Below, one piece after another: positions 45,266-53,785 of a DNA stretch of 64,000 nt. Made by a program: the position numbers and the translations under genes. Location: positions 496,001 through 560,000 of the forward strand of contig NZ_JACKXD010000002.1 of NCBI RefSeq assembly GCF_014212355.1, read 5' to 3'. Each line of letters opens with the position of its first letter. Position 1 is the first letter of the stretch. A model generated the notes under the pieces. The model did not search any database. It was not told the DNA's origin and was given only the letters and a program-made list of their open reading frames with translations. The DNA is from Halobellus ruber. Its GTDB lineage: Archaea > Halobacteriota > Halobacteria > Halobacteriales > Haloferacaceae.

Positions 45266-45282
45266 CCGTCCCGCGGGGACGG
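45266..45282 (+). promoter_or_regulatory. Hairpin in the leader of the sarcosine-oxidase-like gene
   Basis: CCGTCCC-GCG-GGGACGG is a perfect 7-bp stem. It lies 40 bp before the GTG start at 45322 and after the ornithine-cyclodeaminase gene, so it may be an end signal for that gene or a leader element. No T-run follows. Confidence 0.3.
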
Positions 45283-45321
45283 ATCCGGTACACACTCAAA
45301 GGAGACCGTCGATCCTCCCGT

Positions 45322-46449
45322 GTGGACACGTACGACACGATCGTCCTCGGTGTCGGGGGGATGGGTAGCGCCGCGGCGTCCCACCTCGCGGCGCGGGGCC
45401 AGGACGTCCTCGGCATCGAGCGATACGACATCCCGCACTCGCAGGGCTCGTCGCACGGCATCACCCGGATCATCAGGGTTCCGCTGTTCGAGGACTCCGG
45501 GTACGTCCCGCTGGTGCAGCGGTCGCTGGACCTGTGGACCGACTTGGAGGAGTCCTACGGCCGACAGCTGCTCTACCGGACCGGCACCATCGACTTCGGG
45601 CCGCCCGACAGCGACGTCGTCAGCGGGTCGAAGCGGTCGTGTGCGGTCCACGACCTCGACCACGAGATCCTGACCGGCGCGGAGCTGAGTGCGCGGCCGG
45701 GCGGTCACGACGTCCCCGACGACTACGAGGCGGTCTACCAGCCCGACGGCGGCTTCCTCCACTCGGATCAGTGCATCGTGGCGCACGTCCAGGCGGCACA
45801 CGAACAGGGCGCGACGATCAGGGCCAGGGAAGCGGTCACCGATTGGAGCGCCGACGAGTCGGGCGTGCGGGTCGCCACCGACCGCGGGGAGTACGCTGCC
45901 GAGACGCTGGTGATGACCGCGGGCGCGTGGACGGGGCGGCTCTGTCCGGCAGTCGCGGAGTATCTCACGCCCGAACGAAACGTGCTGGGGTGGTTCCAGC
46001 CGACCGACCCCGCGCAGTTCGACCGCGAGAACTTCCCGGTGTTCGTCGCCGACGTACCGGAGGGCAACTTCTACGGCTTCCCCACCTTCGAGGTGCCCGG
46101 GTTCAAGTTCGGGAAGCATCACCACCACGGGGAGACGGGGAGCCCCGAGGACCTCGACCGCGCGCCGACGCGCGAGGACGAGGCGACCCTCCGGTCGTTC
46201 GCCGAGCGGTACATGCCCGCCGGGACCGGGCCGACGATGCGGCTGTCGACGTGTATGTACACGAACACGCCGGACCGGGATTTCATCCTCGACGTCCACC
46301 CCGACCATCCGAACGTGGTGCTGGGGGCGGGCTTCTCGGGTCACGGGTTCAAGTTCGCGGCTGCGGTAGGCGAGGTCCTGGCCGACCTGGCGATCGACGG
46401 ACGGACCGACCACCCCACCGAGATGTTCGAGGTGTCACGGTTCGAGTGA
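45322..46449 (+). CDS. Sarcosine oxidase/N-methyl-amino-acid oxidase-like flavoprotein
   Basis: A 375-residue monomeric FAD enzyme with a GTG start. It opens VDTYDTIVLGVGGMGSAAAS (GxGGMGS FAD motif) and has GSSHGITRIIR as in sarcosine and N-methyltryptophan oxidases. The cysteine that carries flavin covalently in this family is kept in LSTCMYTNTPDRDF. The C-terminal GFSGHGFKFAAAVGE is typical. It would oxidise an N-methyl amine to formaldehyde and the free amine. It is central to the proposed demethylation route. Confidence 0.92.
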   Translation: MDTYDTIVLGVGGMGSAAASHLAARGQDVLGIERYDIPHSQGSSHGITRIIRVPLFEDSGYVPLVQRSLDLWTDLEESYGRQLLYRTGTIDFGPPDSDVVSGSKRSCAVHDLDHEILTGAELSARPGGHDVPDDYEAVYQPDGGFLHSDQCIVAHVQAAHEQGATIRAREAVTDWSADESGVRVATDRGEYAAETLVMTAGAWTGRLCPAVAEYLTPERNVLGWFQPTDPAQFDRENFPVFVADVPEGNFYGFPTFEVPGFKFGKHHHHGETGSPEDLDRAPTREDEATLRSFAERYMPAGTGPTMRLSTCMYTNTPDRDFILDVHPDHPNVVLGAGFSGHGFKFAAAVGEVLADLAIDGRTDHPTEMFEVSRFE

Positions 46450-46516
46450 CTGTCCGGCGGGAATCCGGAGCTGCCGCAGCCGATTCGTCCCGAAAACACG
46501 GCCGTATGCAAAACAA

Positions 46517-46536
46517 ATATATACTTTTATATCCTC
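46517..46536 (+). promoter_or_regulatory. AT-rich promoter of the second cyclodeaminase gene
   Basis: The stretch ATATATACTTTTATATCC precedes the ATG at 46547 by only 11-29 bases, with two TATA-like runs. The surrounding DNA is GC-rich, so it stands out. Confidence 0.5.
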
Positions 46537-46546
46537 GAACGGAACG

Positions 46547-47656
46547 ATGACCGAGCAACAGCCAGTAGAGCTTCGATTCTGTTCACAGGAGGAGGGAATC
46601 GAGGCCGGGCTCGCGGACATGGACCGGTGCGTCGAGACGATCGACTACGTGTTCGGGCTGTACAACGACGGCCGCGTCCTGATGGGCAATCCGGGGCACG
46701 ATATGCACGGCCACGTGACGTCGTTCCCCGGAAACCTCTCGAACGCGGAGGGGCTCGAGTCCGGCCCGGACCGGCGGTTCAGCGCGATGCCGGCGTACGT
46801 CGGCGGCGACATCCACGAGATGGGGATCAAGTGGTACGGGTCCAACATCACGAACCCCGCAGAACGGGGGCTCCCGCGGTCGATCCACACGATCACGCTG
46901 AACGACCCGCTGAGCGGCAAACCCGAGTTCCTGATCGACGGGCAGGTCGCAAGCGCGATGCGGACGGGCGCCGTCGCGGGCGTCGGCGCCGCGCGGATCC
47001 AGGGCGACCGCGCGACGACCGCAACCGTGATCGGCCCGGGCGTGGTCGGGCAGACGTCGGCGCTGGCGCTCGATTCCGCGCTCGACTCCCTGGAGACGCT
47101 CCGGATCTTCCACCCCGAGTTGTGGAAGGCCGAGGCGTTCGAGGCCGAGATGGCCGGCGACCTCGACGCCGAGATCGATCCGATCAGCTCCCCTGCGGAG
47201 GCCGTGACCGGCGCTGACGTGACCGTCGTGGCCGCGACCGGGAGCCCGCCGCCGAAGATCGAGGGCTCGTGGCTGCAAGACGACTGTCTTGTGGTCCCGC
47301 TGGGCGATCTGCGGACCGACCTCTCGTCGTTCGACGAGGACCTGGTATTCTGTGACGTCCGGCGGAACACGCTGGAGTTCGCGGCGCACATGGACTGGCA
47401 GGTGATGAACGCGCTCGCCGCCGCCGTCGACGACGGAATCGGCCTCGACCTCGAGGAGTCGGACCTGCGGGCGCTCCACGAGGTCGTGGGCGGCGAGGAC
47501 ACCGCCTCGACCGCGGGCCGGTCGATCCTCTACTCGCCGGGGCTCCCGATGGAGGACGTCGCGTGGACGACCCGCGTCTACGAGAACGCGGTCGAACAGG
47601 ACCTGGGACAGACGCTGACGATGTTCGAAGAACCGTACTTCAGCAAACCGTACTGA
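46547..47656 (+). CDS. Ornithine cyclodeaminase/mu-crystallin family protein (second copy)
   Basis: A 369-residue protein with the Rossmann segment TATVIGPGVVGQTSALALDS, SAMRTGAVAGVGAARIQG and VVAATGSPPPKIEGSW. It is more like the subgroup I recall as tyramine oxidase subunit B or SbnB-like than like the copy at 44207. An AT-rich promoter (ATATATACTTTTATATCC, 46519-46536) is just upstream, so it may be expressed separately. It is probably an imine reductase or deaminating dehydrogenase in the same pathway. Confidence 0.88.
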   Translation: MTEQQPVELRFCSQEEGIEAGLADMDRCVETIDYVFGLYNDGRVLMGNPGHDMHGHVTSFPGNLSNAEGLESGPDRRFSAMPAYVGGDIHEMGIKWYGSNITNPAERGLPRSIHTITLNDPLSGKPEFLIDGQVASAMRTGAVAGVGAARIQGDRATTATVIGPGVVGQTSALALDSALDSLETLRIFHPELWKAEAFEAEMAGDLDAEIDPISSPAEAVTGADVTVVAATGSPPPKIEGSWLQDDCLVVPLGDLRTDLSSFDEDLVFCDVRRNTLEFAAHMDWQVMNALAAAVDDGIGLDLEESDLRALHEVVGGEDTASTAGRSILYSPGLPMEDVAWTTRVYENAVEQDLGQTLTMFEEPYFSKPY

Positions 47657-47908
47657 CTCGGGGACACGCCAGGGGCGTTAGAGTCTCTGAATTAGTATTG
47701 CTAATTCTTTATTTCTCGTTATTAGTATCTGAACCGACTTCGAAATCTCATCGTCATTCCGGTCGATATCGTCCAAAAGTTGATTCACGGACAGTTTCAC
47801 TGAAAAATACCTGTTTGAATTATATAATGGCAGAAATACAATTATGCTCGACAAACTGCTATCGGTCACGGCCCGATGTGGTCATTCGACCCTTCGCCGC
47901 CCGCGCGA
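47657..47908. other. AT-rich intergenic stretch
   Basis: This gap after the catabolic island is AT-rich (47690-47850). A minus-strand frame of 63 residues (47678-47869) has low complexity (Leu, Ile, Ser) and no start signal, so I do not call it a gene. No hairpin of note is seen. Confidence 0.5.
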
Positions 47909-48541
47909 TCACTCGGGCGTCAGTAAGCGCTGTTCGACCAACTGCGCCACCCCGGTCAGGTGCGCCTGGCCGAAGACCGCAACCAGCAGGGCGCCCAGGG
48001 AGTTGAACATCATGTCCTTGACCGTGTCGTCGAGGCCGTGCTGGGCAAGCGGCATCGTGAGCCCCGTGACTTCCGCCGCGATGTCGAGGCCGAACTCGAA
48101 CAGTTCCCAGACCACGCCAAAGGAGAGCACGATCACGAAGATGTACACGAAGACGAACCGCCGGGGGATGTGGATCTCGTCGCTGTGGAGGTCGACCGCG
48201 CGGGCGGTCGTGTACCCCGCGGCCGCGATCAGCGACGCCGACACCGCGTGGGTGATGTTGTCCCAAAAGAAGATTCGGGTGTAGAGCCCCGCCGACCCGA
48301 GCGTATGCAGGAACACCGCGGTGGTGATCCATAACCCGAGCCACGGGTCCAGCGGGAGGTCGTAGTTCCGTTCCAGAAGCGCCGGCACGAACGTGATCAA
48401 AAGCGTGACGCCGCCGTTGATGATCGCCTTCGGCTCGCCGGCCACGACGCCGTACACCACAAGCGCCGAGAGGAGCAGTTGCATCACGCGGGTGAGCCGA
48501 CGTTGCGTTCGCGTCGAGGGGCGGGGCAGCAGCCGCTTCAT
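47909..48541 (-). CDS. Multi-span membrane protein
   Basis: A 210-residue integral membrane protein with about five spans, starting MKRLLPRPSTRTQRRLTRVM. Segments RIFFWDNITHAVSASLIAAA and VVWELFEFGLDIAAE resemble DUF2238/COG3647-like membrane proteins. Its ATG overlaps the stop of the next upstream gene by four bases (ATGA), so the two are coupled. The last residues GVAQLVEQRLLTPE resemble a translated tRNA 5' half, which may be chance. Function unknown. Confidence 0.8.
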   Translation of the reverse strand: MKRLLPRPSTRTQRRLTRVMQLLLSALVVYGVVAGEPKAIINGGVTLLITFVPALLERNYDLPLDPWLGLWITTAVFLHTLGSAGLYTRIFFWDNITHAVSASLIAAAGYTTARAVDLHSDEIHIPRRFVFVYIFVIVLSFGVVWELFEFGLDIAAEVTGLTMPLAQHGLDDTVKDMMFNSLGALLVAVFGQAHLTGVAQLVEQRLLTPE

Positions 48542-49179
48542 CTGCGCACCACCCGGCGGATCGCCCGCCAGAGCCACTGGTCGCGCCACCTGAAGTACCC
48601 GTCGAAGAGCAGTCCGGCGACGATCCCGGCAAGCGTCACGTACAGCCACTCCATCATCAACGTCTCGTTGTCGACGAGGTAGTTCGTCCCGAGCAGGTTG
48701 TCGGCGTTCCACCGGAACACCGTCCACGCGCCGACCGCAGCCAACGTCGTCAGGACGACTAAGACGACGGCGAACCAGTGTGTCACCCGCAGCGCGGTGA
48801 ACGTGTGGAGTTCGACCACGACGAGCAGCGCCAGCCCGGCCAGCGCGACGTAGGTGGCGAACGTCCCGAGCGTTCCGCCGAACAGCCCCCGGACCAGGAT
48901 CGGGAACAGCGACACCACGAGCAGCTCCCACGGCAACATCACGCGCCACTCCCGGAAGGCGACCGGCGGTAACAGGACGACGACGGCGACGAACGAGGTG
49001 AAAAGCAGCCACGCGAGGTCCACGTCGACCGCGCTGTCGACGAGGACACCCGCCAGGACCGCGACGAGAGCCCACGCGATGACGGCGTTCGTCCGCCCGT
49101 TCCGGAAGAGACGGTCGAACACGTCCCGGATCCCGGCGGTCTCGGTTGGGTCCTCGGATTCCGGCGGTTCACCGTCCAT
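48538..49179 (-). CDS. Multi-span membrane protein (partner)
   Basis: A 213-residue protein with about six spans. After a 30-residue acidic lead (MDGEPPESEDPTETAGIRDV) come spans such as VIAWALVAVLAGVLV and ELLVVSLFPILVRGLF. It begins a two-gene operon with the neighbouring membrane protein and ends in a basic tail (RWRDQWLWRAIRRVVRR). The shared size and context suggest they work together. The family is not recognised with confidence. Confidence 0.78.
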   Translation of the reverse strand: MDGEPPESEDPTETAGIRDVFDRLFRNGRTNAVIAWALVAVLAGVLVDSAVDVDLAWLLFTSFVAVVVLLPPVAFREWRVMLPWELLVVSLFPILVRGLFGGTLGTFATYVALAGLALLVVVELHTFTALRVTHWFAVVLVVLTTLAAVGAWTVFRWNADNLLGTNYLVDNETLMMEWLYVTLAGIVAGLLFDGYFRWRDQWLWRAIRRVVRR

Positions 49180-49323
49180 TTGGCTGGAACCAGGCGGGAG
49201 CCGGACATAAACCCGGCGCCCACGAGCGACCGACCGTCGGGTCACACCTCCCACGGCCCACCAGCCCGCGTCGCGCCCCTCCGGAACCAACGATTTACGT
49301 CGGTGGCTCCGATTAGCGATGGT

Positions 49324-52300
49324 ATGAATCGGGCGAAGGGTCGTACGCTCCGGATCGGGGCGGTGGGGGGCGGTCGCGTCGGGGACGCCCTCCCCGACCG
49401 GACGGACGACCCACCGACCGGACTCGTCGTGGAGGCGCTCCCGCCGACCGCCGACCCGGGGACGTTCGACACCGACCGCTTCGATTGCGTCCTCGTCGAC
49501 GGGACCGCGGACGGGGTGGACGCGGCGGAGACCGCCGTCCGGTACGAACGGGAGACGCCACTGCCGGCGGTCGCGCTCGTCGACGACTGGGCATCCGACC
49601 GCGTCGCCGACGCGCTGTCGACGGGAGTCGACGCGGCCCTCCCGCGTGAGCTCCTCGAAACGGACCCGGAAGCGGTGGCCGACCGGGTCGCATCGGCGGC
49701 TGACGCCGACGCCCCGGACCCGGTGGCCGACCGCGAGCGCCGGTCGGTGCTGTTCGAGAACAACCCCGACCCGGTGATCCGGATCCGCTTCGAGAACGAC
49801 GAGCCGATCGTGCGGAGCGTCAACCCGGCCTTCGAGTCCGTGTTCGGGTTCTCACCGGAGGAGATCATCGGTGAGAGCCTCGTCGACGTGCTCGTCCCGC
49901 CGGCCGACCGGCCGGACCACGACCGGATCCGCAGCCGTGTCCAGCGCGGGGAGCCGCTGGAGATGGAGGCCACCCGGTTGACCGCGACGGGGCCACGCGA
50001 GTTCCTGTTCAGGGTGATCCACTTCGCCGCCCCCGACGCCGAGTCGGACACGGAGGCGTACGTCTGGTATACGGACGTTACGGAACGGAAACGACGCGAA
50101 CGGCTCGTGCGCCGGGTCTACGACTCCACCGAGCGGATCCAGAACGCCGACTCCGAGCGGGCGGTGTGTGCGGCGACCGCGGAGGCGGCCCGGTCGGTGC
50201 TCGATCTCGACGCACCGGCCTGCTGGATCGCCTCGGAGGAGGGCCGACTGACGCCGGTCGCCGGGGCGACGTCCCGGTGGAGCGTGGGGGACGGCCCGGC
50301 GGACGGCGGACCCGAAGCCGCCCTCGACTCCGGGGAGGTCACGACCGTCGGCCCCGAGGAAACGGGTCCGGATGGCGCCGACGGCGGGGTGTTCGTCCCG
50401 CTCGGCGACCACGGGGTCCTCGGCGCCACCGCGGGCGCCGACGGCGTCGACGACGTGACGCTGGACGCCGTCCGGATCCTGACGCGACACGCCGCCACTG
50501 CGCTGGATCGGGTGGAAAACCGCCGTGAGATCCGCGAGAGCGAGCGACGGTTCCGGCTCATCGCCGAACGGATCGAGGAGGTGATCTTCCTCTCGGAACC
50601 GGACTTCTCGGAGGTGTTCTACGTCAACGACGCCTACGAGGAGATCTGGGGCGAACCCGTCGAGCGGCTCTACGAGGAGCCCCGAAGCTTCGTCGATCGG
50701 ATCGACGAGCGGGATCGGGAGACGTTCGAGTCGGAGTTCGCCGCGATGCTCGACGACATCGAGGCCGGCGAGGCCGACGACCGGTACGTCTTCGAGTACC
50801 GCGTCCGCCCCGACCCCGATGAGGTCCGGTGGGTTCGCGCGACGGGCTACCCGGTCGAGGTCGGCGATGAGACCCGGTTCGTCGGTGTCGTCGAGGACAT
50901 CACCGAACGTCGCGAACTCGAGGCGACCTACCGCGGGATCTTCGAGAACGTCTCGGACGGACTCGTCGTCCACCACCCCGAAACCGGGGAGATCCGCGAC
51001 GTCAACGAGCAGTTCTGCGAGATGAACGGCTACGACCGCCAGCAGCTGATCGGCGAGACCGTCGACGTCGTCACCGGCCCGGACCACGGGTACGAACAGG
51101 CCAGGGACCGTATCCGGGCGGCCCGCGAGGAGGGGCCACAGCTCTTCGAGTGGCGGAACCGGACCGCGGACGGCGAGACCTTCCCCGTGGAGGTCCACCT
51201 GAGCGTCGTCGAGATCCGCGGCGAGGAGCGCGTACTCGGGAGCGTCCGGGACATCACCGAGCGACGGAGCACCGAACGACGCCTCAGCGAGGTGTTGGAC
51301 CGGATCGACGACGCGGTCTACATCACGCCGGCGGCGAACCTCGCGACCGCCGAAAGCGGGCCGGACTACCTGAGCGGGGGGTACGAGGAGATCTGGGGGC
51401 AGTCGCTCGACGACATCCGCAGGCGGTACGACGACGGGTTCTTCGACACCCTCCACCCCGACGACAGGGCGGCGTACCGCGAGTTCGTCGAGCGGGTCGC
51501 CGACGAGGTGACCGCCGGCGCCGACGCGGACAGCTACGACATCGAGTACCGGATCGAGCGGCCCGACGGCGAGGTCCGGTGGGTCCGCTCCGAATACTAC
51601 CCCTTCGAGTGGGGCCAGGGGCCGGTCCGGATCGTGGTGGTGACCCGTGACATCACCGAACGGAAGCGGGTCCGGCGGAACCTCCGGACGATCGCCGAGC
51701 GGGTCGACGAGGCGATCTATCTCTCCTCGCCGGACAAACGCGAGGTGTACTACGCCTCGCCGTCGTTCGAGGACCTCTGGGACCTGCCGATCGAGCGGGT
51801 GTACGACGACCCGCAGGCGTTCATCGACCGCGTCCACCCCGACGACCGCGAGTGGTTCCGCGAGGAGTACGACCGGATCCGCGCGGACCTCACCGACCCC
51901 GACCGGGAGCCACAGGACACCTACGAACTGGAGTACCGGGTCCGTCACCGCGACGGCGAGGTCCGCTGGATCGACGTCCGCGGGTATCCGGTCACGGACG
52001 AGAGCGGCTCGGTCGACCGGTGGATCGCGGTCAACCGCGACGTGACCGACCGCAAGGCCCGGGAGCGACGGATCGCGTCGTTCGACGAGGCGACCGAGGA
52101 CCTGACGACCGCCGACTCGACGGCGGAGGCGGCTGAAACGGCGGTCGCTGCGGCCAGGGAGACGCTGGAGCTGCCCGCGGTCGGCGCGTTCCTCTACGAC
52201 GACGGCGCCGGCGTCCTCCGCCCGGAGGTGCTCGCGGGGGCGCTCTCGGAGACGGAGGCGAACCCGGTTGGGCCGAACGACGGACCGCTCTGGGAGGCGT

Positions 52301-53772
52301 TCGCGTCCCGGACGGTCGTCGGGCCCGACGACGCCGAGCGCGATGTCGGAGGCGACGACCGACCGGCAGCGCCCGGCGGCGTCGACGACCTCGCGGCGTG
52401 GCGCGCCATCCCGCTGGGGACGCACGGCGTGCTCGTGGTCGGCTCGCCGGACGGAACGCTGGGGTCGGACGTCGTCCAGACGGCGCACGTCCTGGCGGCG
52501 ACCCTCGAAGCCGCGCTAGCGCACCTCCAGGGACAGAAGCGCGTTGCGGATCGGGAACAGCAGCTCCGAACCCAGACGGAACGGGCCGAGCGGCTGGATC
52601 GGATCGCCCGGCTCACCCGCCGGGTGGAGGCCGCAATCACCGAGGCGACGAGCCCCGGAGAGATCGAGCGGGCGGTGTGTGACCGGCTCGCCACCTCCGG
52701 ACCCTACGACCTCGCGTGGGTCGGCGGCGTCGAGGTGGGTGCCGACCGCCTTTCCTGCCGGGCCGTCTCGGGTGAACCCGAGGAACATATCGACGCGATG
52801 CGCCTGCGGACCGGCGAGGAGCGGGCCGACCCTCACCCCGCGGTCAAGGCGTGGCGAACCGATTCGGTGCGGACCGCAAACTCCCTGGTCGGCGGCGGCC
52901 CGGCGAGCGAGTGGCGGCAGCGCGCGCTGTCGGCGGGCTACCAGTCGCTGTGTGCCGTGCCGCTGACCTACGACGGGGTGACCCACGGCGTGTTGACCAT
53001 CGGGACCGACGCCCCGAACTCCTTTGAGGACCGGGAGCGGGAGACGCTCGCACAACTCGGCACGTCGATCGCGAACGCGCTGGCGGCGATCGAGCGACGG
53101 CGGGCGCTGGAATCGGACGAAACCGTCGAACTGGAGTTCCACGGGCCGGGCGAGGACCTCCCCTTCGCGCGGGCGGCCGAGCGGGCGGGCTGTCGGGTAC
53201 GTCTCCAGCGGACAGTTGCGCGCCAGACGGGCCCGTCGAGCGTCTACTACAGCTTCGAGGGGGCCGTCCCCGACGACGTCCCGGAGGTGGCCCGCCGGAC
53301 GCTGCCGGGATCGGTCGATGTCGTCGACGACGGGGGGACGACGCTGGTCGAGGTTCGGGCCGACGAGTGGTTCGGGGCGCCGATCGCGGAGTACGGCGGG
53401 ATGGTGCGGGAGGCGTCCGCGGAGCCGGACGGCACTACCATCAGGGTGGAAGTTCCGGGGGAGACCGACGTCCGTTCGTTCGCCGATCGGCTCCGGGAGG
53501 TCGCCCCCTCGCTCGAACTCGCGGCCAAGCGACAGCGGACCCAGGGGTCGAAATCGCCGACCGAACTCGCGGGGACGCTTCGGGAGGAGCTCACCGACCG
53601 GCAGCTGGAGGTGATCGAGACGGCGCTGTCGGCCGGGTACTTCGAGTGGCCGCGGGAACACGACAGCAGCGAGGTCGCAAGCCGGCTCGGGATCACCCAG
53701 CCGACGTTCAACAAACACCTCCGGGTCGCAGAGCGGGAGACCTTCGAGTTCCTGTTCGGGCCCGACGGCTGA
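49324..53772 (+). CDS. Large PAS/GAF sensor regulator with Bat domain and HTH
   Basis: A 1482-residue single protein. An N-terminal receiver-like part without a clear phospho-site (residues ~1-135) is followed by PAS (~140), GAF (~260-400), four PAS domains (~400-915), and two GAF domains (~915-1260). The bacterio-opsin activator domain (~1262-1410) and a C-terminal HTH_10 (ELTDRQLEVIETALSAGYFE then SRLGITQPTFNKHLRVAE) follow. Bat-like proteins sense oxygen, light or redox and activate genes such as bacterio-opsin; here no opsin gene is near. Five PAS and three GAF units are many for the family. Confidence 0.92.
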   Translation: MNRAKGRTLRIGAVGGGRVGDALPDRTDDPPTGLVVEALPPTADPGTFDTDRFDCVLVDGTADGVDAAETAVRYERETPLPAVALVDDWASDRVADALSTGVDAALPRELLETDPEAVADRVASAADADAPDPVADRERRSVLFENNPDPVIRIRFENDEPIVRSVNPAFESVFGFSPEEIIGESLVDVLVPPADRPDHDRIRSRVQRGEPLEMEATRLTATGPREFLFRVIHFAAPDAESDTEAYVWYTDVTERKRRERLVRRVYDSTERIQNADSERAVCAATAEAARSVLDLDAPACWIASEEGRLTPVAGATSRWSVGDGPADGGPEAALDSGEVTTVGPEETGPDGADGGVFVPLGDHGVLGATAGADGVDDVTLDAVRILTRHAATALDRVENRREIRESERRFRLIAERIEEVIFLSEPDFSEVFYVNDAYEEIWGEPVERLYEEPRSFVDRIDERDRETFESEFAAMLDDIEAGEADDRYVFEYRVRPDPDEVRWVRATGYPVEVGDETRFVGVVEDITERRELEATYRGIFENVSDGLVVHHPETGEIRDVNEQFCEMNGYDRQQLIGETVDVVTGPDHGYEQARDRIRAAREEGPQLFEWRNRTADGETFPVEVHLSVVEIRGEERVLGSVRDITERRSTERRLSEVLDRIDDAVYITPAANLATAESGPDYLSGGYEEIWGQSLDDIRRRYDDGFFDTLHPDDRAAYREFVERVADEVTAGADADSYDIEYRIERPDGEVRWVRSEYYPFEWGQGPVRIVVVTRDITERKRVRRNLRTIAERVDEAIYLSSPDKREVYYASPSFEDLWDLPIERVYDDPQAFIDRVHPDDREWFREEYDRIRADLTDPDREPQDTYELEYRVRHRDGEVRWIDVRGYPVTDESGSVDRWIAVNRDVTDRKARERRIASFDEATEDLTTADSTAEAAETAVAAARETLELPAVGAFLYDDGAGVLRPEVLAGALSETEANPVGPNDGPLWEAFASRTVVGPDDAERDVGGDDRPAAPGGVDDLAAWRAIPLGTHGVLVVGSPDGTLGSDVVQTAHVLAATLEAALAHLQGQKRVADREQQLRTQTERAERLDRIARLTRRVEAAITEATSPGEIERAVCDRLATSGPYDLAWVGGVEVGADRLSCRAVSGEPEEHIDAMRLRTGEERADPHPAVKAWRTDSVRTANSLVGGGPASEWRQRALSAGYQSLCAVPLTYDGVTHGVLTIGTDAPNSFEDRERETLAQLGTSIANALAAIERRRALESDETVELEFHGPGEDLPFARAAERAGCRVRLQRTVARQTGPSSVYYSFEGAVPDDVPEVARRTLPGSVDVVDDGGTTLVEVRADEWFGAPIAEYGGMVREASAEPDGTTIRVEVPGETDVRSFADRLREVAPSLELAAKRQRTQGSKSPTELAGTLREELTDRQLEVIETALSAGYFEWPREHDSSEVASRLGITQPTFNKHLRVAERETFEFLFGPDG

Positions 53773-53785
53773 GGGAGCGGTACGG

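Noticed and set aside
47678-47869. A 63-residue minus-strand frame in the AT-rich gap.
   Set aside because: Low-complexity Leu/Ile/Ser content, no promoter or Shine-Dalgarno signal and no family likeness.
47900-47980. A possible tRNA gene at the 3' end of the membrane protein gene.
   Set aside because: The D-arm is plausible, but the anticodon loop has eight bases, the T-arm is not canonical and no 3' acceptor strand pairs with GGGGTGG, so I do not call a tRNA.
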